Assembly: GCF_000381925.1 (NCBI RefSeq)
Contig: NZ_KB907308.1
Coordinates: forward strand, 248,001 to 312,000
Source: Nocardia sp. BMG111209
GTDB taxonomy: Bacteria; Actinomycetota; Actinomycetes; Mycobacteriales; Mycobacteriaceae
DNA: 64,000 nt
Direction of reading: 5' to 3'
Position 1 is the stretch's first letter, and each line of letters starts with the position of its first letter. The notes beneath the pieces were generated by a model. It made no database searches, was not told where the DNA came from, and saw nothing but the letters and a program-made list of their open reading frames with translations. This document shows positions 50,764-60,884 of this stretch, piece by piece. The position numbers and the translations under genes were made by a program.

Positions 50764-51507
50764 GTGCCCGGAAAACGAGACATCGCCACGCGCCGCGAGC
50801 TGGCCGATAGCTCACTGCAGCCTCGATCCGCGGGCACGGCCGCCCTCGCGCCGGAACTCTCCTCGGTCGCACAGGATTACCTGAAGGTGATCTGGAGCGT
50901 CCAGGAGTGGTCGCAGGAGAAGGTGTCCACGAAGCTGCTGGCCGAACGGATCGGCGTCTCCGCGTCCACGGTGTCCGAGGCGGTCCGCAAACTCGCCGAT
51001 CAGGGCCTGGTCGAGCACGCTCGCTACGGTGCGATCACGCTCACCGAGAACGGCCGCCGCGCCGCCATCGCGATGGTCCGCCGGCACCGGCTGATCGAGA
51101 CCTTCCTCATGAACGAACTGGGCTACAGCTGGGACGAGGTGCACGACGAGGCCGAGGTGCTGGAGCACGCGGTATCGGAGACCCTGGTCGACCGCATCGC
51201 CGCGAAACTCGGCCACCCCGACCGCGACCCGCACGGCGACCCGATCCCCTCGGTGGACGGCGCGGTCCCCACGCCCCCGGCGCGGCAGCTCAGCCGGTTC
51301 CAGGCCGGCGAGACCGGCCGCGTGGCCCGCATCTCCGACTCCGACCCGGCCATGCTGCGCTATTTCGACACCGTCGGCATCGCCCTCGACACGCCCATCA
51401 CCGTGGTGGAGCGCCGCGACTTCGCGGGCACCATCGCCATCCGCATCGAGGACCGGCCGCTGGACCTCGGCAGCCCGGCCGCCGAGGCCATCTGGCTCAC
51501 GCACTGA
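50764..51507 (+). CDS. sirR: DtxR/MntR-family metal-dependent repressor (SirR-like)
   Basis: A 247-residue regulator: winged helix about residues 35-95 (LLAERIGVSASTVSEAVRKL), dimerisation and metal-binding part with WDEVHDEAEVLEH, and a C-terminal FeoA/SH3-like domain (ARQLSRFQAGETGRVARIS). Ligand residues (Glu, His, Glu, His) for Mn or Fe are in place. It corresponds to Rv2788 by position. A DtxR-like box just before its start suggests autocontrol. An extended N-terminus of about 30 residues precedes the domain. Confidence 0.9.
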   Translation: MPGKRDIATRRELADSSLQPRSAGTAALAPELSSVAQDYLKVIWSVQEWSQEKVSTKLLAERIGVSASTVSEAVRKLADQGLVEHARYGAITLTENGRRAAIAMVRRHRLIETFLMNELGYSWDEVHDEAEVLEHAVSETLVDRIAAKLGHPDRDPHGDPIPSVDGAVPTPPARQLSRFQAGETGRVARISDSDPAMLRYFDTVGIALDTPITVVERRDFAGTIAIRIEDRPLDLGSPAAEAIWLTH

Positions 51508-51525
51508 ATCCTCACGCACTTAATC
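51496..51525. repeat. 15-bp tandem duplication across the sirR stop codon
   Basis: CTCACGCACTGAATC (51496-51510) is followed directly by CTCACGCACTTAATC (51511-51525), differing at one base. The first copy contains the TGA stop of sirR; the second puts a TAA one base out of frame. Confidence 0.75.
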
Positions 51526-51567
51526 CGGCTCGCGGACAACGGCATTCGAGCCCGGCGGCGGGTGTGC

Positions 51568-52497
51568 TCAGTCGAGCAGACCGCGCGGCCGGACCACCAG
51601 AACCGGCGCGGCCCGCTTACCCTTCTCCTCCAGCAGCGCGATGGCCCGGCCGTCGGCGGTCAGCGCCGCGTAGACGCCCGCGATCCCGGCCGGATCGAGC
51701 CAGCGGCCGTCACGCAGGGCGTGCGCCTCGGTATCGCTGATCGCGCGGTGCGGGAAGGCCAGGCGCGCGGCGGCGTCGATGTCGAGATTCAGGGTCGGAT
51801 CGTCGGCCAGCCGCGCCAGGGTGCGGGCGTGTTCCAGGGTGAACGGACCGACGCGGGTGCGGCGCAGTGCGGTGAGATGCCCACCGACACCGAGCTTCTC
51901 GCCGAGATCGCGGGCCAGGGCCCGGACGTAGGTCCCCGACGAGCAGTCCACCGCGACATCCAGATCGACGAATCGGTTTGCACCGGTGTCGATGTCGCGG
52001 CGCGCGAGAATGTCGAAGCGGGACACGGTGACCGGGCGGGCGGCCAGCCGCACCTCCTCGCCGGCGCGGGCCCGGGCGTAGGCGCGTTCGCCGTTCACCT
52101 TGATCGCGCTGACCGTGGCCGGCACCTGCAGGATATCGCCGGTCAATTCGGCTGCGCCGGAAGCGATCCCGGCATCGGTGACATGCGCGGCGGAGGTGGT
52201 GCGCAGTACCTCGCCCTCGGCGTCGTCGGTGACCGTGGCGCTGCCGAGCCGGATCGTCGCCGTGTACGTCTTGGTGGTGAGGGTGAGCAGGCCCAGCATC
52301 TTGGTGGCGCGCTCGACCCCGAGCACCAGCACGCCGGTCGCCATCGGGTCGAGGGTGCCGGCATGACCGATCTTGCGGGTGCGCAACACCTTTCGTGCCC
52401 GGGACACCACGTCGTGGCTGGTCATGCCGCCGTCCTTGTCGACGATCAGCAGGCCGCCGAGCGCATCGACCAGCGGAGTGCGGGTCGCCTCGGCCAT
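51568..52497 (-). CDS. truB: tRNA pseudouridine(55) synthase
   Basis: A 309-residue TruB. GLLIVDKDGGMTSHDVV and RKIGHAGTLDPMATGVLVLG contain the catalytic Asp, followed by KTYTATIRLGSATVTDDAEG and CSSGTYVRALARDLG. It makes pseudouridine 55 in the T-loop of tRNA. The ATG shares one base with the TGA of pptT (TGATG), so they are coupled. A C-terminal PUA-like part is short. Convergent with sirR. Confidence 0.95.
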   Translation of the reverse strand: MAEATRTPLVDALGGLLIVDKDGGMTSHDVVSRARKVLRTRKIGHAGTLDPMATGVLVLGVERATKMLGLLTLTTKTYTATIRLGSATVTDDAEGEVLRTTSAAHVTDAGIASGAAELTGDILQVPATVSAIKVNGERAYARARAGEEVRLAARPVTVSRFDILARRDIDTGANRFVDLDVAVDCSSGTYVRALARDLGEKLGVGGHLTALRRTRVGPFTLEHARTLARLADDPTLNLDIDAAARLAFPHRAISDTEAHALRDGRWLDPAGIAGVYAALTADGRAIALLEEKGKRAAPVLVVRPRGLLD

Positions 52498-53177
52498 CAG
52501 CCGACCTCGATCGCGGTCAGGATCAGCCCCTCGGTGATCGACCAGCGGCCGTCGAACGAGGTCAGCGGCGTACCGCCGTCGACGACCTGACCCGGTATCA
52601 GCAGTTCGCTGTGGAAGGTACCGGCGCTGCCCGCGGTGTCGACCGTGAAGGTGATGTGCGCGTCCTCGAAACCCAGCCAGCGCAGCGTCAACGGGAACCA
52701 CGCCTTGTAGGTGGCCTCCTTGGCGCAGAACAACAATCGGTCCAGATGCAGGCCGGTGTCCGGGATCGCGCCGCGCAGCCAGTCCCGTTCGGCGGGCAGG
52801 CTCACCGAATCCAGGACCCCGTCGGGCAGGGTGTCGTGCGGTTCGGCATCGATGCCGATCGAGCGCCAGCGCAGCCGATGCGCGAGCGCCGCCGCCCGAT
52901 ACCCGTCGCAATGGGTGAGGCTGCCGACGATGCCCCGGGGGAACAACGGCATCCCGCGCTCACCCTTCCCGATCGCCACCTGCGGCTCACCCAGTTGCGC
53001 GAGCGCCTGGCGGGCACAGTGCCGGGCGCCGATGAAGTCGCGGCGACGCTTCTCCACCGCCTTCGCGATCAGATGTTCCTCCGCCGGAAACGGCTGCAGC
53101 CCTTCCGGATAGTCCAGCAGCTCGGCGGATGCCACTCCGGCCGGCAGGATCTGCCCGATCAGCCGCGCCGACCCCAC
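52497..53177 (-). CDS. pptT: 4'-phosphopantetheinyl transferase PptT
   Basis: A 226-residue Sfp/EntD-type enzyme. GSLTHCDGYRAAAL, IGIDAEPHDTLP and the Mg/CoA motif FCAKEATYKAWFPLT are present at about residues 85-185. It attaches phosphopantetheine to carrier proteins for mycolate, lipid and siderophore synthesis, as PptT (Rv2794c) does. GTG 53177 starts it. truB overlaps its stop; a phosphoesterase gene lies 103 bases upstream on the same strand, as in M. tuberculosis. Confidence 0.95.
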   Translation of the reverse strand: MGSARLIGQILPAGVASAELLDYPEGLQPFPAEEHLIAKAVEKRRRDFIGARHCARQALAQLGEPQVAIGKGERGMPLFPRGIVGSLTHCDGYRAAALAHRLRWRSIGIDAEPHDTLPDGVLDSVSLPAERDWLRGAIPDTGLHLDRLLFCAKEATYKAWFPLTLRWLGFEDAHITFTVDTAGSAGTFHSELLIPGQVVDGGTPLTSFDGRWSITEGLILTAIEVG

Positions 53178-53280
53178 CGTGCTCGCCCGCTCCTCGATGA
53201 CCGCCTCCTGATTCGAACCGTCCGTACCGATCGAAAGCCTACCGAGCCGCCGATGCGGCCCGTTCCCCCGCGCACGCGGC

Positions 53281-54240
53281 TCAATTCAGCCCGCGGCGGC
53301 GCTGGGCCGCCTCCCGCATCTTCGCCGCGGCCTCGCGCATCTCCTGGGTCAGTGTGAAATGACCGCCCCATTCGTTGAGATCGTCCGGGCCGTACTCGGG
53401 GGTGGGCAGGATCTGCCGCAACAGCTTGTCCGGCAGTCCGCGACGCTGCCACTCGCGCGGATAGCCCAGCGACACCTCCTCGAACCGCACGTCGTCGTAC
53501 CAGGTGGTCCGCGGAATGTGCAGATGCCCGTACACCGCGCAGGTCACGTTGTAGCGGGTGTGCCAGTCGGCGGTCAGGTCGGTGCCGCACCACAGCGCGA
53601 ACTCCGGATAGAACAGGGTGCGGGTGGGCTCCCGCACGAGCGGGAAGTGGTTGATCAGCACCAGCGGGGTGTCCGGCGCGATCGCGTCCAGCCGCCGCCG
53701 GGTGTACTGCACGCGGGCGTGGCACCAGGCGTCGCGGGTCAGGTACGGCTGCGGCGAGAGCAGGAACTCGTCGGTGGCGACCACGTTGCGTTCGCGGGCC
53801 ACCGCCAGCGCCTCGGCATTGGTGGTGGTGCCCTCGGGCCGCCAGGAATAGTCGTAGAGCACGAACAGCGGGGCCAGCGTGACCGGCCGGCCGAATTCCT
53901 CGGCGCCGCCGCCGACCCACTCGGGGAACGGATCCTCCGGGGTCAGCACGTCCAGGTCCCGGCACATCGAGACCAGGTAGTCGTAGCGGGGCGCGCCGTG
54001 CATCTGCACCGGATCCTTCGCGGTGGTCCACAGCTCGTGGTTGCCCGGCACCCAGATCACCTTCGCGAACCGGCCACGCAGGGTCTGCAACGCCCACCGG
54101 ATGTCGTCGGTCTTCTCCCCGACATCGCCCGCGACGATCAGCCAGTCCTCCGGTGATTCCGCCCGGATCCCCTCGACGACCGGCTTGTTGCCCTGGTGAC
54201 CGACATGGATGTCGCTCACCGCCCACAACTTCGGACTCAC
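53281..54240 (-). CDS. Metallophosphoesterase (Rv2795c/PptH-like)
   Basis: A 319-residue calcineurin-like enzyme with the five metal motifs in order: SDIHVGHQGN, VAGDVGEK, PGNHELW, VLINHFPLV and YGHLHIP. It corresponds to Rv2795c, known as PptH, which removes phosphopantetheine from acyl carrier protein and so opposes PptT. Adjacency to pptT supports the same role. GTG 54240 is preceded by a GGTGGG stretch. A much longer reading upstream belongs to another frame of the transporter gene. Confidence 0.9.
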   Translation of the reverse strand: MSPKLWAVSDIHVGHQGNKPVVEGIRAESPEDWLIVAGDVGEKTDDIRWALQTLRGRFAKVIWVPGNHELWTTAKDPVQMHGAPRYDYLVSMCRDLDVLTPEDPFPEWVGGGAEEFGRPVTLAPLFVLYDYSWRPEGTTTNAEALAVARERNVVATDEFLLSPQPYLTRDAWCHARVQYTRRRLDAIAPDTPLVLINHFPLVREPTRTLFYPEFALWCGTDLTADWHTRYNVTCAVYGHLHIPRTTWYDDVRFEEVSLGYPREWQRRGLPDKLLRQILPTPEYGPDDLNEWGGHFTLTQEMREAAAKMREAAQRRRGLN

Positions 54241-54341
54241 CCGGTCCCACCTCTCTGTTCGTTGCCACGGCCTGCGTTCGGCGACCGCGGCGCCGATCTC
54301 AAGATTCCCACGCCGCCCGGATACCCGGCCAATCGCCCGGC

Positions 54342-55694
54342 TCACGCCGCGCGCGGTACCTCCGACCCGAGGTGGGTCCAGCGGCCCGACACCGCCCGGA
54401 TCGTGACCGCGATCAGCCGCAGCACGATGAAGGCCGACAATCCGGACCAGATCCCGGCGATCCCCCAGCGGCAGGCCAGCGCCAGCCAGATCACGGGCAG
54501 GAAACCCACCAGCGCGGCGGCCATGGTGGTGTTGCGCAGATAGGCGGCGTCGCCCGCGCCGAGCAGCACGCCGTCCAGCGCGAACACCACCCCGGCCAAC
54601 GGGATCAGCGCGACGAAGAACCACCAGATCACGTGCACCCGATCCAGCACCGCGGCGTCGGCGGTGAACAGTTGCGGGATCACCGCCCAACCGGCCAGGA
54701 ACACCACTGCCAGCACCACCGCGAAAACCGTCGACCAGGCCGTGACCCGCCGCGCCAATCCCCGCGCACCGGGTGCGTCGCCGGCTCCCAGCGCGGCGCC
54801 GATCAGGGTCTGGGCCGCGATGGCCAGCGAATCCAGCACCATCGCCAGCAGATTCCACAGTTGCAGCACGAGTTGATGGGCCGCGACCGAGGCCGCGCCG
54901 AATCGCGACGCCACCGCACCGGCCGAGACGAAACAGGCCTGGAAGGCCAGGCTGCGCACCAGCAGATCCCGCCCGAGCACCACCTGGGCCCGCATGATCC
55001 GCGGCTGCGGCGCCAGCGGCACCCGTTCCCGGACCAGTGCGCCCAGGAACAGTCCCGCCGCCACCACCTGCCCGGCCAGATTCGCCACCGCCGACCCGGT
55101 CAGGCCCAGGCGCGGCGCCCCGGCCAGCCCGTGCACCAGCACCGGGCACAGCACGCCGGATACGACCAGGCCCGCCACCACGTACGCCAGCGGCCGCCGG
55201 GTCTGCTGCACCCCGCGCAACCAGCCGTTGCCGGACATGGTCAGCAGGATCAACGGCACCCCGAACAGGGCGATCCGCAACCAGTGCGAGGACTCGTCCG
55301 CGATATCCGCCCCGCCCGCGATCACCCGGGTCAACGGCCCCGAAACCGCTTCCAGCACAACGAGAATCAGCAGTCCGATGGCGATCGCGGCCCAGCTCGC
55401 CTGCACCCCTTCCTCGATCGCGCCGCGCCGATCCCCCGCCCCGAACCGCCGCGCCGACCGCGCGGTGGTCCCGTAGGTCAGGAACGTCAACTGCGATCCG
55501 ACCTGCCCGAGCACCAATCCCCCGACCGCCAGCCCGGCCAGCGCCAGCGCACCCAGCCGCCCCACCACGGCCATATCCCAGAGCAGATACACCGGCTCCG
55601 CGACCAGTACTCCCAGCGTCGGCACCGCGATCCCGAGAATGCGCCGCGGCCCGACGGGCACCCCGGCCGCGACCTCGTATTCAGAGTCGACCAC
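54342..55694 (-). CDS. dinF: MATE-family efflux transporter (DinF-like)
   Basis: A 450-residue transporter with about 12 helices in two similar halves. IAVPTLGVLVAEPVYLLWDMAVVGRLG in the first helix carries the MATE-typical Pro and Asp, and the second half repeats the pattern at RSLAFQACFVSAGAVASRFG. It fits the DinF subfamily (Rv2836c by position), which exports organic cations by proton or sodium exchange. It is upstream of and in line with the phosphoesterase gene, 101 bases away, and follows nrnA. Confidence 0.9.
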   Translation of the reverse strand: MVDSEYEVAAGVPVGPRRILGIAVPTLGVLVAEPVYLLWDMAVVGRLGALALAGLAVGGLVLGQVGSQLTFLTYGTTARSARRFGAGDRRGAIEEGVQASWAAIAIGLLILVVLEAVSGPLTRVIAGGADIADESSHWLRIALFGVPLILLTMSGNGWLRGVQQTRRPLAYVVAGLVVSGVLCPVLVHGLAGAPRLGLTGSAVANLAGQVVAAGLFLGALVRERVPLAPQPRIMRAQVVLGRDLLVRSLAFQACFVSAGAVASRFGAASVAAHQLVLQLWNLLAMVLDSLAIAAQTLIGAALGAGDAPGARGLARRVTAWSTVFAVVLAVVFLAGWAVIPQLFTADAAVLDRVHVIWWFFVALIPLAGVVFALDGVLLGAGDAAYLRNTTMAAALVGFLPVIWLALACRWGIAGIWSGLSAFIVLRLIAVTIRAVSGRWTHLGSEVPRAA

Positions 55695-55769
55695 GCCGAA
55701 CTTCCCGCTTCCTGCCAGAAACCACCATCGACGTCAGCGTACGAAACCGCTCGGACATCGGTACGAGAT

Positions 55770-56795
55770 CTACGACGCGGCGACCGGATCCAGCGCGCGG
55801 ACCAGGGCGGCGACCAGGTCGTCGGGGGTACCGGTGGTCGTGTACCCGGCGGCGTAGCGGTGACCGCCGCCGCCGAGGAGACCGGCCACCCGCGCGACAT
55901 CGACCCCGTCATCGGTACCGATTCCGGTATCGCGGGACCGCAGCGACACCGTCCAGGTGTCCGGGGAGCTGCGGGACTGCTTGAACACGGCGGCGACCCC
56001 GGCCTCGGCCGTCGTGCGGACGATATCGATGACGCTCTCGACCTCCTCCGAACGGAGACCACCGACATCTTCGCGGCGCACGAACACGTACACCAGGCCC
56101 GCGCCGCCGATCTCCGGCAGCAGCCGGGCCGAACCGAGCACCCGCGACAGCATCGGCAGCCAGCCGAACGGATGCGAATCCATCAGGAATCGGGTGATCC
56201 CGCCGCCGTCGATCCCGGTCGCGAGCAATCGCTCGGCGAGGGCGTGCGAACCGGAACCACCCCAGCGGAAGGATCCGGTGTCGGTGACCAGCCCGGCGTA
56301 GAGGCAGTGCGCCACATCGCGGTCGATCGACTCGCCCCAGGCGTCGAGGATCCGCGCCACCAGCGAGGTCGTGGACGCGGCATTCTCATCGATGACGTTG
56401 GCCGTGCCGAATCGGGTGTTCGACCGGTGATGATCCAGCACCAGCACGGTTCCGGCGCCCGCCAGCCGGTCGGCCAGCGCGCCCAGCCGGCCACGGCTGC
56501 CGCAATCGACGGTGACCAGCAGATCCACCTCGGCGGGCACCGCACCCGCCGGAACCACGTGTTCCACACCCGGCAGCGAACGCATCGACGCGGGCAGCTC
56601 GGCCGGTTCGGCGAACGACACCCACACGGGCACCCCCCGGCGATGCAGTACCTGGGCGAGCGCCAGGCCGCTGCCGAGGGTGTCTGCATCCGGCTGGACA
56701 TGACACAACACGGTCACCGACCGAGCGGCCGTCAACGCCGAAACGGCGACGGACACGTCTGCGGCCGGTGCCTCGGCCGATGATTCTGCGGTCAT
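55770..56795 (-). CDS. nrnA: DHH/DHHA1 oligoribonuclease and pAp phosphatase NrnA
   Basis: A 341-residue phosphoesterase. The metal motifs are CHVQPDADTLGSGLAL (near residue 30), LVTVDCGS, LDHHRSN and LVTDTGSFRWG; the DHHA1 end is GGGGHRYAAG. In NrnA the first motif is usually H-x-N/Q-P-D-x-D, as here. It cleaves short RNA, pAp and, in Rv2837c, cyclic dinucleotides. It is 30 bases after rbfA and in the same transcription unit. Confidence 0.93.
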   Translation of the reverse strand: MTAESSAEAPAADVSVAVSALTAARSVTVLCHVQPDADTLGSGLALAQVLHRRGVPVWVSFAEPAELPASMRSLPGVEHVVPAGAVPAEVDLLVTVDCGSRGRLGALADRLAGAGTVLVLDHHRSNTRFGTANVIDENAASTTSLVARILDAWGESIDRDVAHCLYAGLVTDTGSFRWGGSGSHALAERLLATGIDGGGITRFLMDSHPFGWLPMLSRVLGSARLLPEIGGAGLVYVFVRREDVGGLRSEEVESVIDIVRTTAEAGVAAVFKQSRSSPDTWTVSLRSRDTGIGTDDGVDVARVAGLLGGGGHRYAAGYTTTGTPDDLVAALVRALDPVAAS

Positions 56796-56825
56796 CGCTC
56801 GCCCGTCAGCCGCCGTCCGCGGCGG

Positions 56826-57275
56826 TCAGTCGTCATCATCCTGTTCGTCGTCGGACCGGTAGGGGTCCGCGTCACCGGCGTGCGTGGCGCCCGCTGCGAC
56901 GCGGGCCACCTGCTCGTCGGCCGCGCGGGCGCGCGCGAGCAGTTCCTCCATCTGCCGTGCCGCGTCGGGCACGGTGTCCAACAAGAACGCCAGCGTCGGG
57001 GTGAATTTGATGCCGGTCGCCGCACCCACCGTGGAACGCAGGACGCCGGTGGCCTTCTTCAGGCCCTCCGCGGCGCCCTGGTAATCCGGCTCGGCGTCGA
57101 TGGTCTCACCCATCACCGTGTAATAAACAGTGGCTTCCCGCAGGTCACCGGTCACCTTGGCATCGGTGATGGTGACGAAACGCAACCGCGGATCCTTGAT
57201 CTCGTATTCGATCGCCGTACCGACGATCGTCACGATCCGCTTCGCGAGTCGGCGTGCCCTGGCCTGATCCACCAT
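56826..57275 (-). CDS. rbfA: Ribosome-binding factor A
   Basis: A 149-residue Rbf[45 protein letters not shown] and [22 protein letters not shown] mark the KH-like fold used in 30S maturation. The C-terminus is an acidic tail ([10 protein letters not shown]) beyond the usual end. It is 15 bases after the DUF503 gene, inside the infB operon. Confidence 0.95.
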   Translation of the reverse strand: MVDQARARRLAKRIVTIVGTAIEYEIKDPRLRFVTITDAKVTGDLREATVYYTVMGETIDAEPDYQGAAEGLKKATGVLRSTVGAATGIKFTPTLAFLLDTVPDAARQMEELLARARAADEQVARVAAGATHAGDADPYRSDDEQDDDD

Positions 57276-57290
57276 GGCGCATCTCCTCTT

Positions 57291-57614
57291 CTAATCTTCG
57301 GGCCCGAAGATACGGCGGCGCACTGCCAGCAACTGTAACTCCGGACGCGCCGCAACGTGGCGTTCACAGCGGTCGAGCACCTCCGTGAGATGTCCCATCT
57401 CGGCACTGACCATCGCGACGCCCAGCAATGCGCGGCGGTATTTGTCGTGTTCCCCGCCCTCGGCCGCACACACACCGAATCGTTGCAATTCGGCGATGAT
57501 CGGCCGGATCACGGAGCGCTTCTCCTTCAGCGAATGCACATCGCCGAGCAGGAGGTCGAATTCCAGCGCTCCCACGAACAACGGCTCACCTTCTTCGTGG
57601 TTCGGCTTCGGCAC
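57291..57614 (-). CDS. DUF503 (YlxP-like) protein
   Basis: A 107-residue protein with the DUF503 signature LLLGDVHSLKEKRSVIRPIIAEL, followed by EHDKYRRALLGVAMVSAEMGHL. Family members sit between infB and rbfA in many bacteria and are thought to act around ribosome assembly, without proven function. GTG 57614 gives a start 50 bases past infB; a later internal start is possible. The longer reading overlaps infB and is rejected. Confidence 0.88.
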   Translation of the reverse strand: MPKPNHEEGEPLFVGALEFDLLLGDVHSLKEKRSVIRPIIAELQRFGVCAAEGGEHDKYRRALLGVAMVSAEMGHLTEVLDRCERHVAARPELQLLAVRRRIFGPED

Positions 57615-57663
57615 ACCCGATCCGCCGTCCCGGCGGGCGCCGGGACGGCGGATCGGTGTGAAC

Positions 57664-60600
57664 TCAGTCCCGCGGCTTCTCTCGGAGCTCGTAGGCCTCG
57701 ATGACGTCGCCTTCCTTGATGTCGTTGTAGGAGAGCGTGATACCGCACTCGTACCCATCTCGGACCTCGGTGACGTCGTCCTTCTCCCGGCGCAGCGACT
57801 GGATGGTGGTCTCGGCGACCACCAGGTTGTCGCGGAGCAGCCGGGCCTTCGCGTTGCGCTTGACCGAACCCGAGGTGATCATGCAGCCCGCGATGTTGCC
57901 GAACTTCGACGAGCGGAAGATGGCCCGGATCTGCGCCCGGCCCAGTTCGTGCTCCTCGTAGATCGGCTTGAGCATGCCCTTGAGGGCCTTCTCGACATCG
58001 TCGATGGCCTGGTAGATCACGGAGTAGTACCGGATCTCCACACCCTCGCGGTTGGCCAGCTCGGTCGCCTTGCCCTCGGCCCGCACGTTGAACCCGATGA
58101 TGATCGCGTTCGACGCGGACGCCAGGTTGACGTTGGTCTCGGTGACACCACCGACACCGCGGTCGATGACCCGCAGCCGCACCTCGTCGCCCACCTCGAT
58201 GTCCAGCAGCGCCTGCTCGAGGGCCTCGACCGTACCCGAGTTGTCGCCCTTGAGGATCAGGTTGAGCTCGCTGGTCTCCTTCAGCGCGGCATCCAGGTCC
58301 TCGAGGCTGATCCGCTTGCGGCTGCGCGCGGCCAGTGCGTTGCGCTTGCGCGCATTGCGGCGGTCGGCGATCTGCCGGGCGATGCGATCTTCCTCGACGA
58401 CGAGCAGGTTGTCACCGGCGCCGGGCACCGACGTGAAGCCGATGACCTGGACCGGACGCGACGGCAACGCCTCGGTGACATCGGCGCCGTGCTCGTCGAC
58501 CATGCGACGGACGCGGCCGTAGGCGTCGCCGGCGACGATCGAGTCGCCGACCCGCAACGTGCCGCGCTGCACCAGCACGGTGGCCACCGGGCCGCGGCCG
58601 CGGTCGAGGTGCGCCTCGATGGCGACACCCTGCGCGTCCTGGTCCGGGTTGGCCCGCAGATCCAGCGCCGCGTCCGCGGTCAGCACCACGGCCTCGAGCA
58701 GCGCGTCGATATTCGTGCCCTGCTTCGCGGAGATGTCGACGAACATGGTGTCGCCGCCGTACTCCTCGGTGACCAGGCCGTACTCGGTGAGCTGCTGCCG
58801 GATCTTGTCCGGGTTCGCGCCCTCCTTGTCGATCTTGTTCACCGCCACCACGATCGGCACGTCCGCGGCCTGCGCGTGGTTGATGGCCTCCACCGTCTGC
58901 GGCATGACACCGTCGTCGGCGGCGACCACCACGATCGCGATGTCGGTCGCCTTCGCACCGCGGGCACGCATGGCGGTGAACGCCTCGTGACCCGGGGTGT
59001 CGATGAAGGTGATCAGCCGCTCGGAGCCACCCACATCGGCCTTCACCTGGTAGGCGCCGATGTGCTGGGTGATACCGCCGGCCTCCGCCTCACGGACGTT
59101 GGACTTGCGGATGGTGTCCAGCAGTCGGGTCTTACCGTGGTCGACGTGGCCCATGACGGTCACGACCGGCGGACGGATCTGCAGGTCGTCCTCGTCGCCC
59201 TCGTCCTCGCCGTAGGTGAGGTCGAAGCTCTCCAGCAGCTCGCGGTCCTCGTCCTCGGGCGAGACCACGTGCACGACGTAGTTCATCTCGCCGCCGAGCA
59301 GCTCGAGGGTCTCGTCGTTCACCGACTGGGTCGCGGTGACCATCTCACCGAGGTTGAACAGCGCCTGCACCAGCGCGGCCGGGTTGGCGTTGATCTTCTC
59401 GGCGAAGTCGGACAGCGACGCGCCGCGGGCGAGCCGGATGATCTCGCCGTTGCCGCGCGGCAGCCGCACGCCACCGACGGCGGGCGCCTGCATCGAGTCG
59501 TATTCCTGGCGCTTCTGGCGCTTCGACTTGCGGCCCTTGCGGGGCGCGCCACCGGGACGGCCGAAGGCACCCGCGGCACCGCCGCGACCGCCACCGCTAC
59601 CCGGACGGCCACCACCGCCGCCACCGCCACCGGGACGGCCGCGGAAACCACCGCCGCCACCGGCACCCGCACCGGCGCCGGCCGCGGGCGCACCCTGGCC
59701 GCCGCCACCGCCACCGCGGTAGCCGCCACCGCCGCCGCCACCGGGACGCGGAGCGCCACCGGGACCACCGCCCGGACGAGCCGGACGACCGGCCCCCGAC
59801 GGCCCGGGACGGGCCGTGCGGGACGGCATCGCACCCGGATTCGGGCGCGGCGGCATCGAGCCGGGGCTCGGACGCGGGCCACCGGGACGCGGACCGCCCT
59901 GCGGGCCACCGGGACCCGGACGGGGACCACCCTGCGACGGGCCGGGACGCGGGCCACCCTGGGCCGGACCCGGACGCGGACCGCCCTGGGCCGGACCCGG
60001 ACGCGGGCCACCCTGGGCCGGACCCGGACGCGGACCGCCCTGAGCCGGACCCGGACGGGGACCGCCCGGACGCGGCGCGGGCCGCTCGGACCGTTCCGGC
60101 CGCTCGGGCGCGGAGGTGAAGGGGTTGTTACCGACGCGCGGGGGCTTCGGACCGGGCTTCGGACCGGCGCCACCCGGACGCGCGCCGCCGCCCTGCGGGG
60201 CACCCGGACGCTGCTGCTGCTGACCGGGGCGCGGACCGGGCGTGGTCGGCCGCGCGCCCGACTGCTGCGGAGCGGACTGCTGCTGGGGCGCCACCGGCGC
60301 CTGCTGCTGCGCGACCGGGGTCACGGGCGCCTGGGTCGGCGCCGGAGCCGGAGCCGGGCGGGCCGCCGGGCCGGGCCGGGCACCGTCGAGACGCGGCGTC
60401 TCGACCCGGGCCGCCGGTGCCACGGGAGCGGCAGCCGCGGCCGCGCCGGGCACGGACGCAGCCGCCGGCTTCGCCTGGTTCTGGTTCTGATTCGGCGCGG
60501 GCGGCCGCGGACCGGGACGCGGGCCGGGCGTGGGCCCGGACCCGGGCTTACCCGCCGGGCGACCCTGATTCTGACCGGGCTTGCCGGAGGACTTGGCGGA

Positions 60601-60771
60601 GCCGTTGGACTTCGACGCGAACGACTCCCGCAACCGGCGCGCGACGGGTGCTTCCACCGTCGACGACGCCGATTTCACAAACTCGCCCTGCTCCTTGAGC
60701 GTTGCGAGTAGTTCTTTACTCGTGACACCGAGTTCTTTTGCCAACTCGTGCACGCGGGCCTTGCCTGCCAC
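57664..60771 (-). CDS. infB: Translation initiation factor IF-2
   Basis: A 1035-residue IF-2. [18 protein letters not shown] is the N-terminal winged motif. About 400 residues of Pro/Gly/Arg-rich disorder follow, including tandem GGPRPGPAQ units and poly-Gly. The G domain starts near residue 520: [18 protein letters not shown]. Domains II-IV ([11 protein letters not shown] to the end) follow. It brings fMet-tRNA to the 30S. GTG 60771 is preferred because AGGAGA precedes it; 60783 is an alternative. Confidence 0.96.
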   Translation of the reverse strand: MAGKARVHELAKELGVTSKELLATLKEQGEFVKSASSTVEAPVARRLRESFASKSNGSAKSSGKPGQNQGRPAGKPGSGPTPGPRPGPRPPAPNQNQNQAKPAAASVPGAAAAAAPVAPAARVETPRLDGARPGPAARPAPAPAPTQAPVTPVAQQQAPVAPQQQSAPQQSGARPTTPGPRPGQQQQRPGAPQGGGARPGGAGPKPGPKPPRVGNNPFTSAPERPERSERPAPRPGGPRPGPAQGGPRPGPAQGGPRPGPAQGGPRPGPAQGGPRPGPSQGGPRPGPGGPQGGPRPGGPRPSPGSMPPRPNPGAMPSRTARPGPSGAGRPARPGGGPGGAPRPGGGGGGGYRGGGGGGQGAPAAGAGAGAGGGGGFRGRPGGGGGGGGRPGSGGGRGGAAGAFGRPGGAPRKGRKSKRQKRQEYDSMQAPAVGGVRLPRGNGEIIRLARGASLSDFAEKINANPAALVQALFNLGEMVTATQSVNDETLELLGGEMNYVVHVVSPEDEDRELLESFDLTYGEDEGDEDDLQIRPPVVTVMGHVDHGKTRLLDTIRKSNVREAEAGGITQHIGAYQVKADVGGSERLITFIDTPGHEAFTAMRARGAKATDIAIVVVAADDGVMPQTVEAINHAQAADVPIVVAVNKIDKEGANPDKIRQQLTEYGLVTEEYGGDTMFVDISAKQGTNIDALLEAVVLTADAALDLRANPDQDAQGVAIEAHLDRGRGPVATVLVQRGTLRVGDSIVAGDAYGRVRRMVDEHGADVTEALPSRPVQVIGFTSVPGAGDNLLVVEEDRIARQIADRRNARKRNALAARSRKRISLEDLDAALKETSELNLILKGDNSGTVEALEQALLDIEVGDEVRLRVIDRGVGGVTETNVNLASASNAIIIGFNVRAEGKATELANREGVEIRYYSVIYQAIDDVEKALKGMLKPIYEEHELGRAQIRAIFRSSKFGNIAGCMITSGSVKRNAKARLLRDNLVVAETTIQSLRREKDDVTEVRDGYECGITLSYNDIKEGDVIEAYELREKPRD
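59926..60060 (-). repeat. Five tandem 27-bp repeats in infB
   Basis: Five copies of a 27-base unit encode GGPRPGPAQ (one copy has Ser for Ala). Differences are mostly silent GGG/GGC or CCG/CCA changes, as in recent in-frame expansion. It is in the disordered linker ahead of the G domain. Confidence 0.85.
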
Positions 60772-60884
60772 TGCTCTCCTCACTGAGAGGTCGAGCGTGG
60801 CGCTTGTCCCGGCAGGGGACGAAAAGCCCGCACGACCTCCGATTATCTTCGATGGCCGATCATCGTTGGTACTTCACGGTGTGC

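Noticed and set aside
53281..55149. A 622-codon reading of the phosphoesterase
   Set aside because: The first half is antisense-like shadow of the MATE gene; the family starts at SPKLWAVSDIH (54240).
57385..60711. A rightward frame of over 1,000 codons opposite infB
   Set aside because: It is the shadow of infB in GC-rich DNA; residues are Thr/Ala/Arg runs without any recognisable domain.
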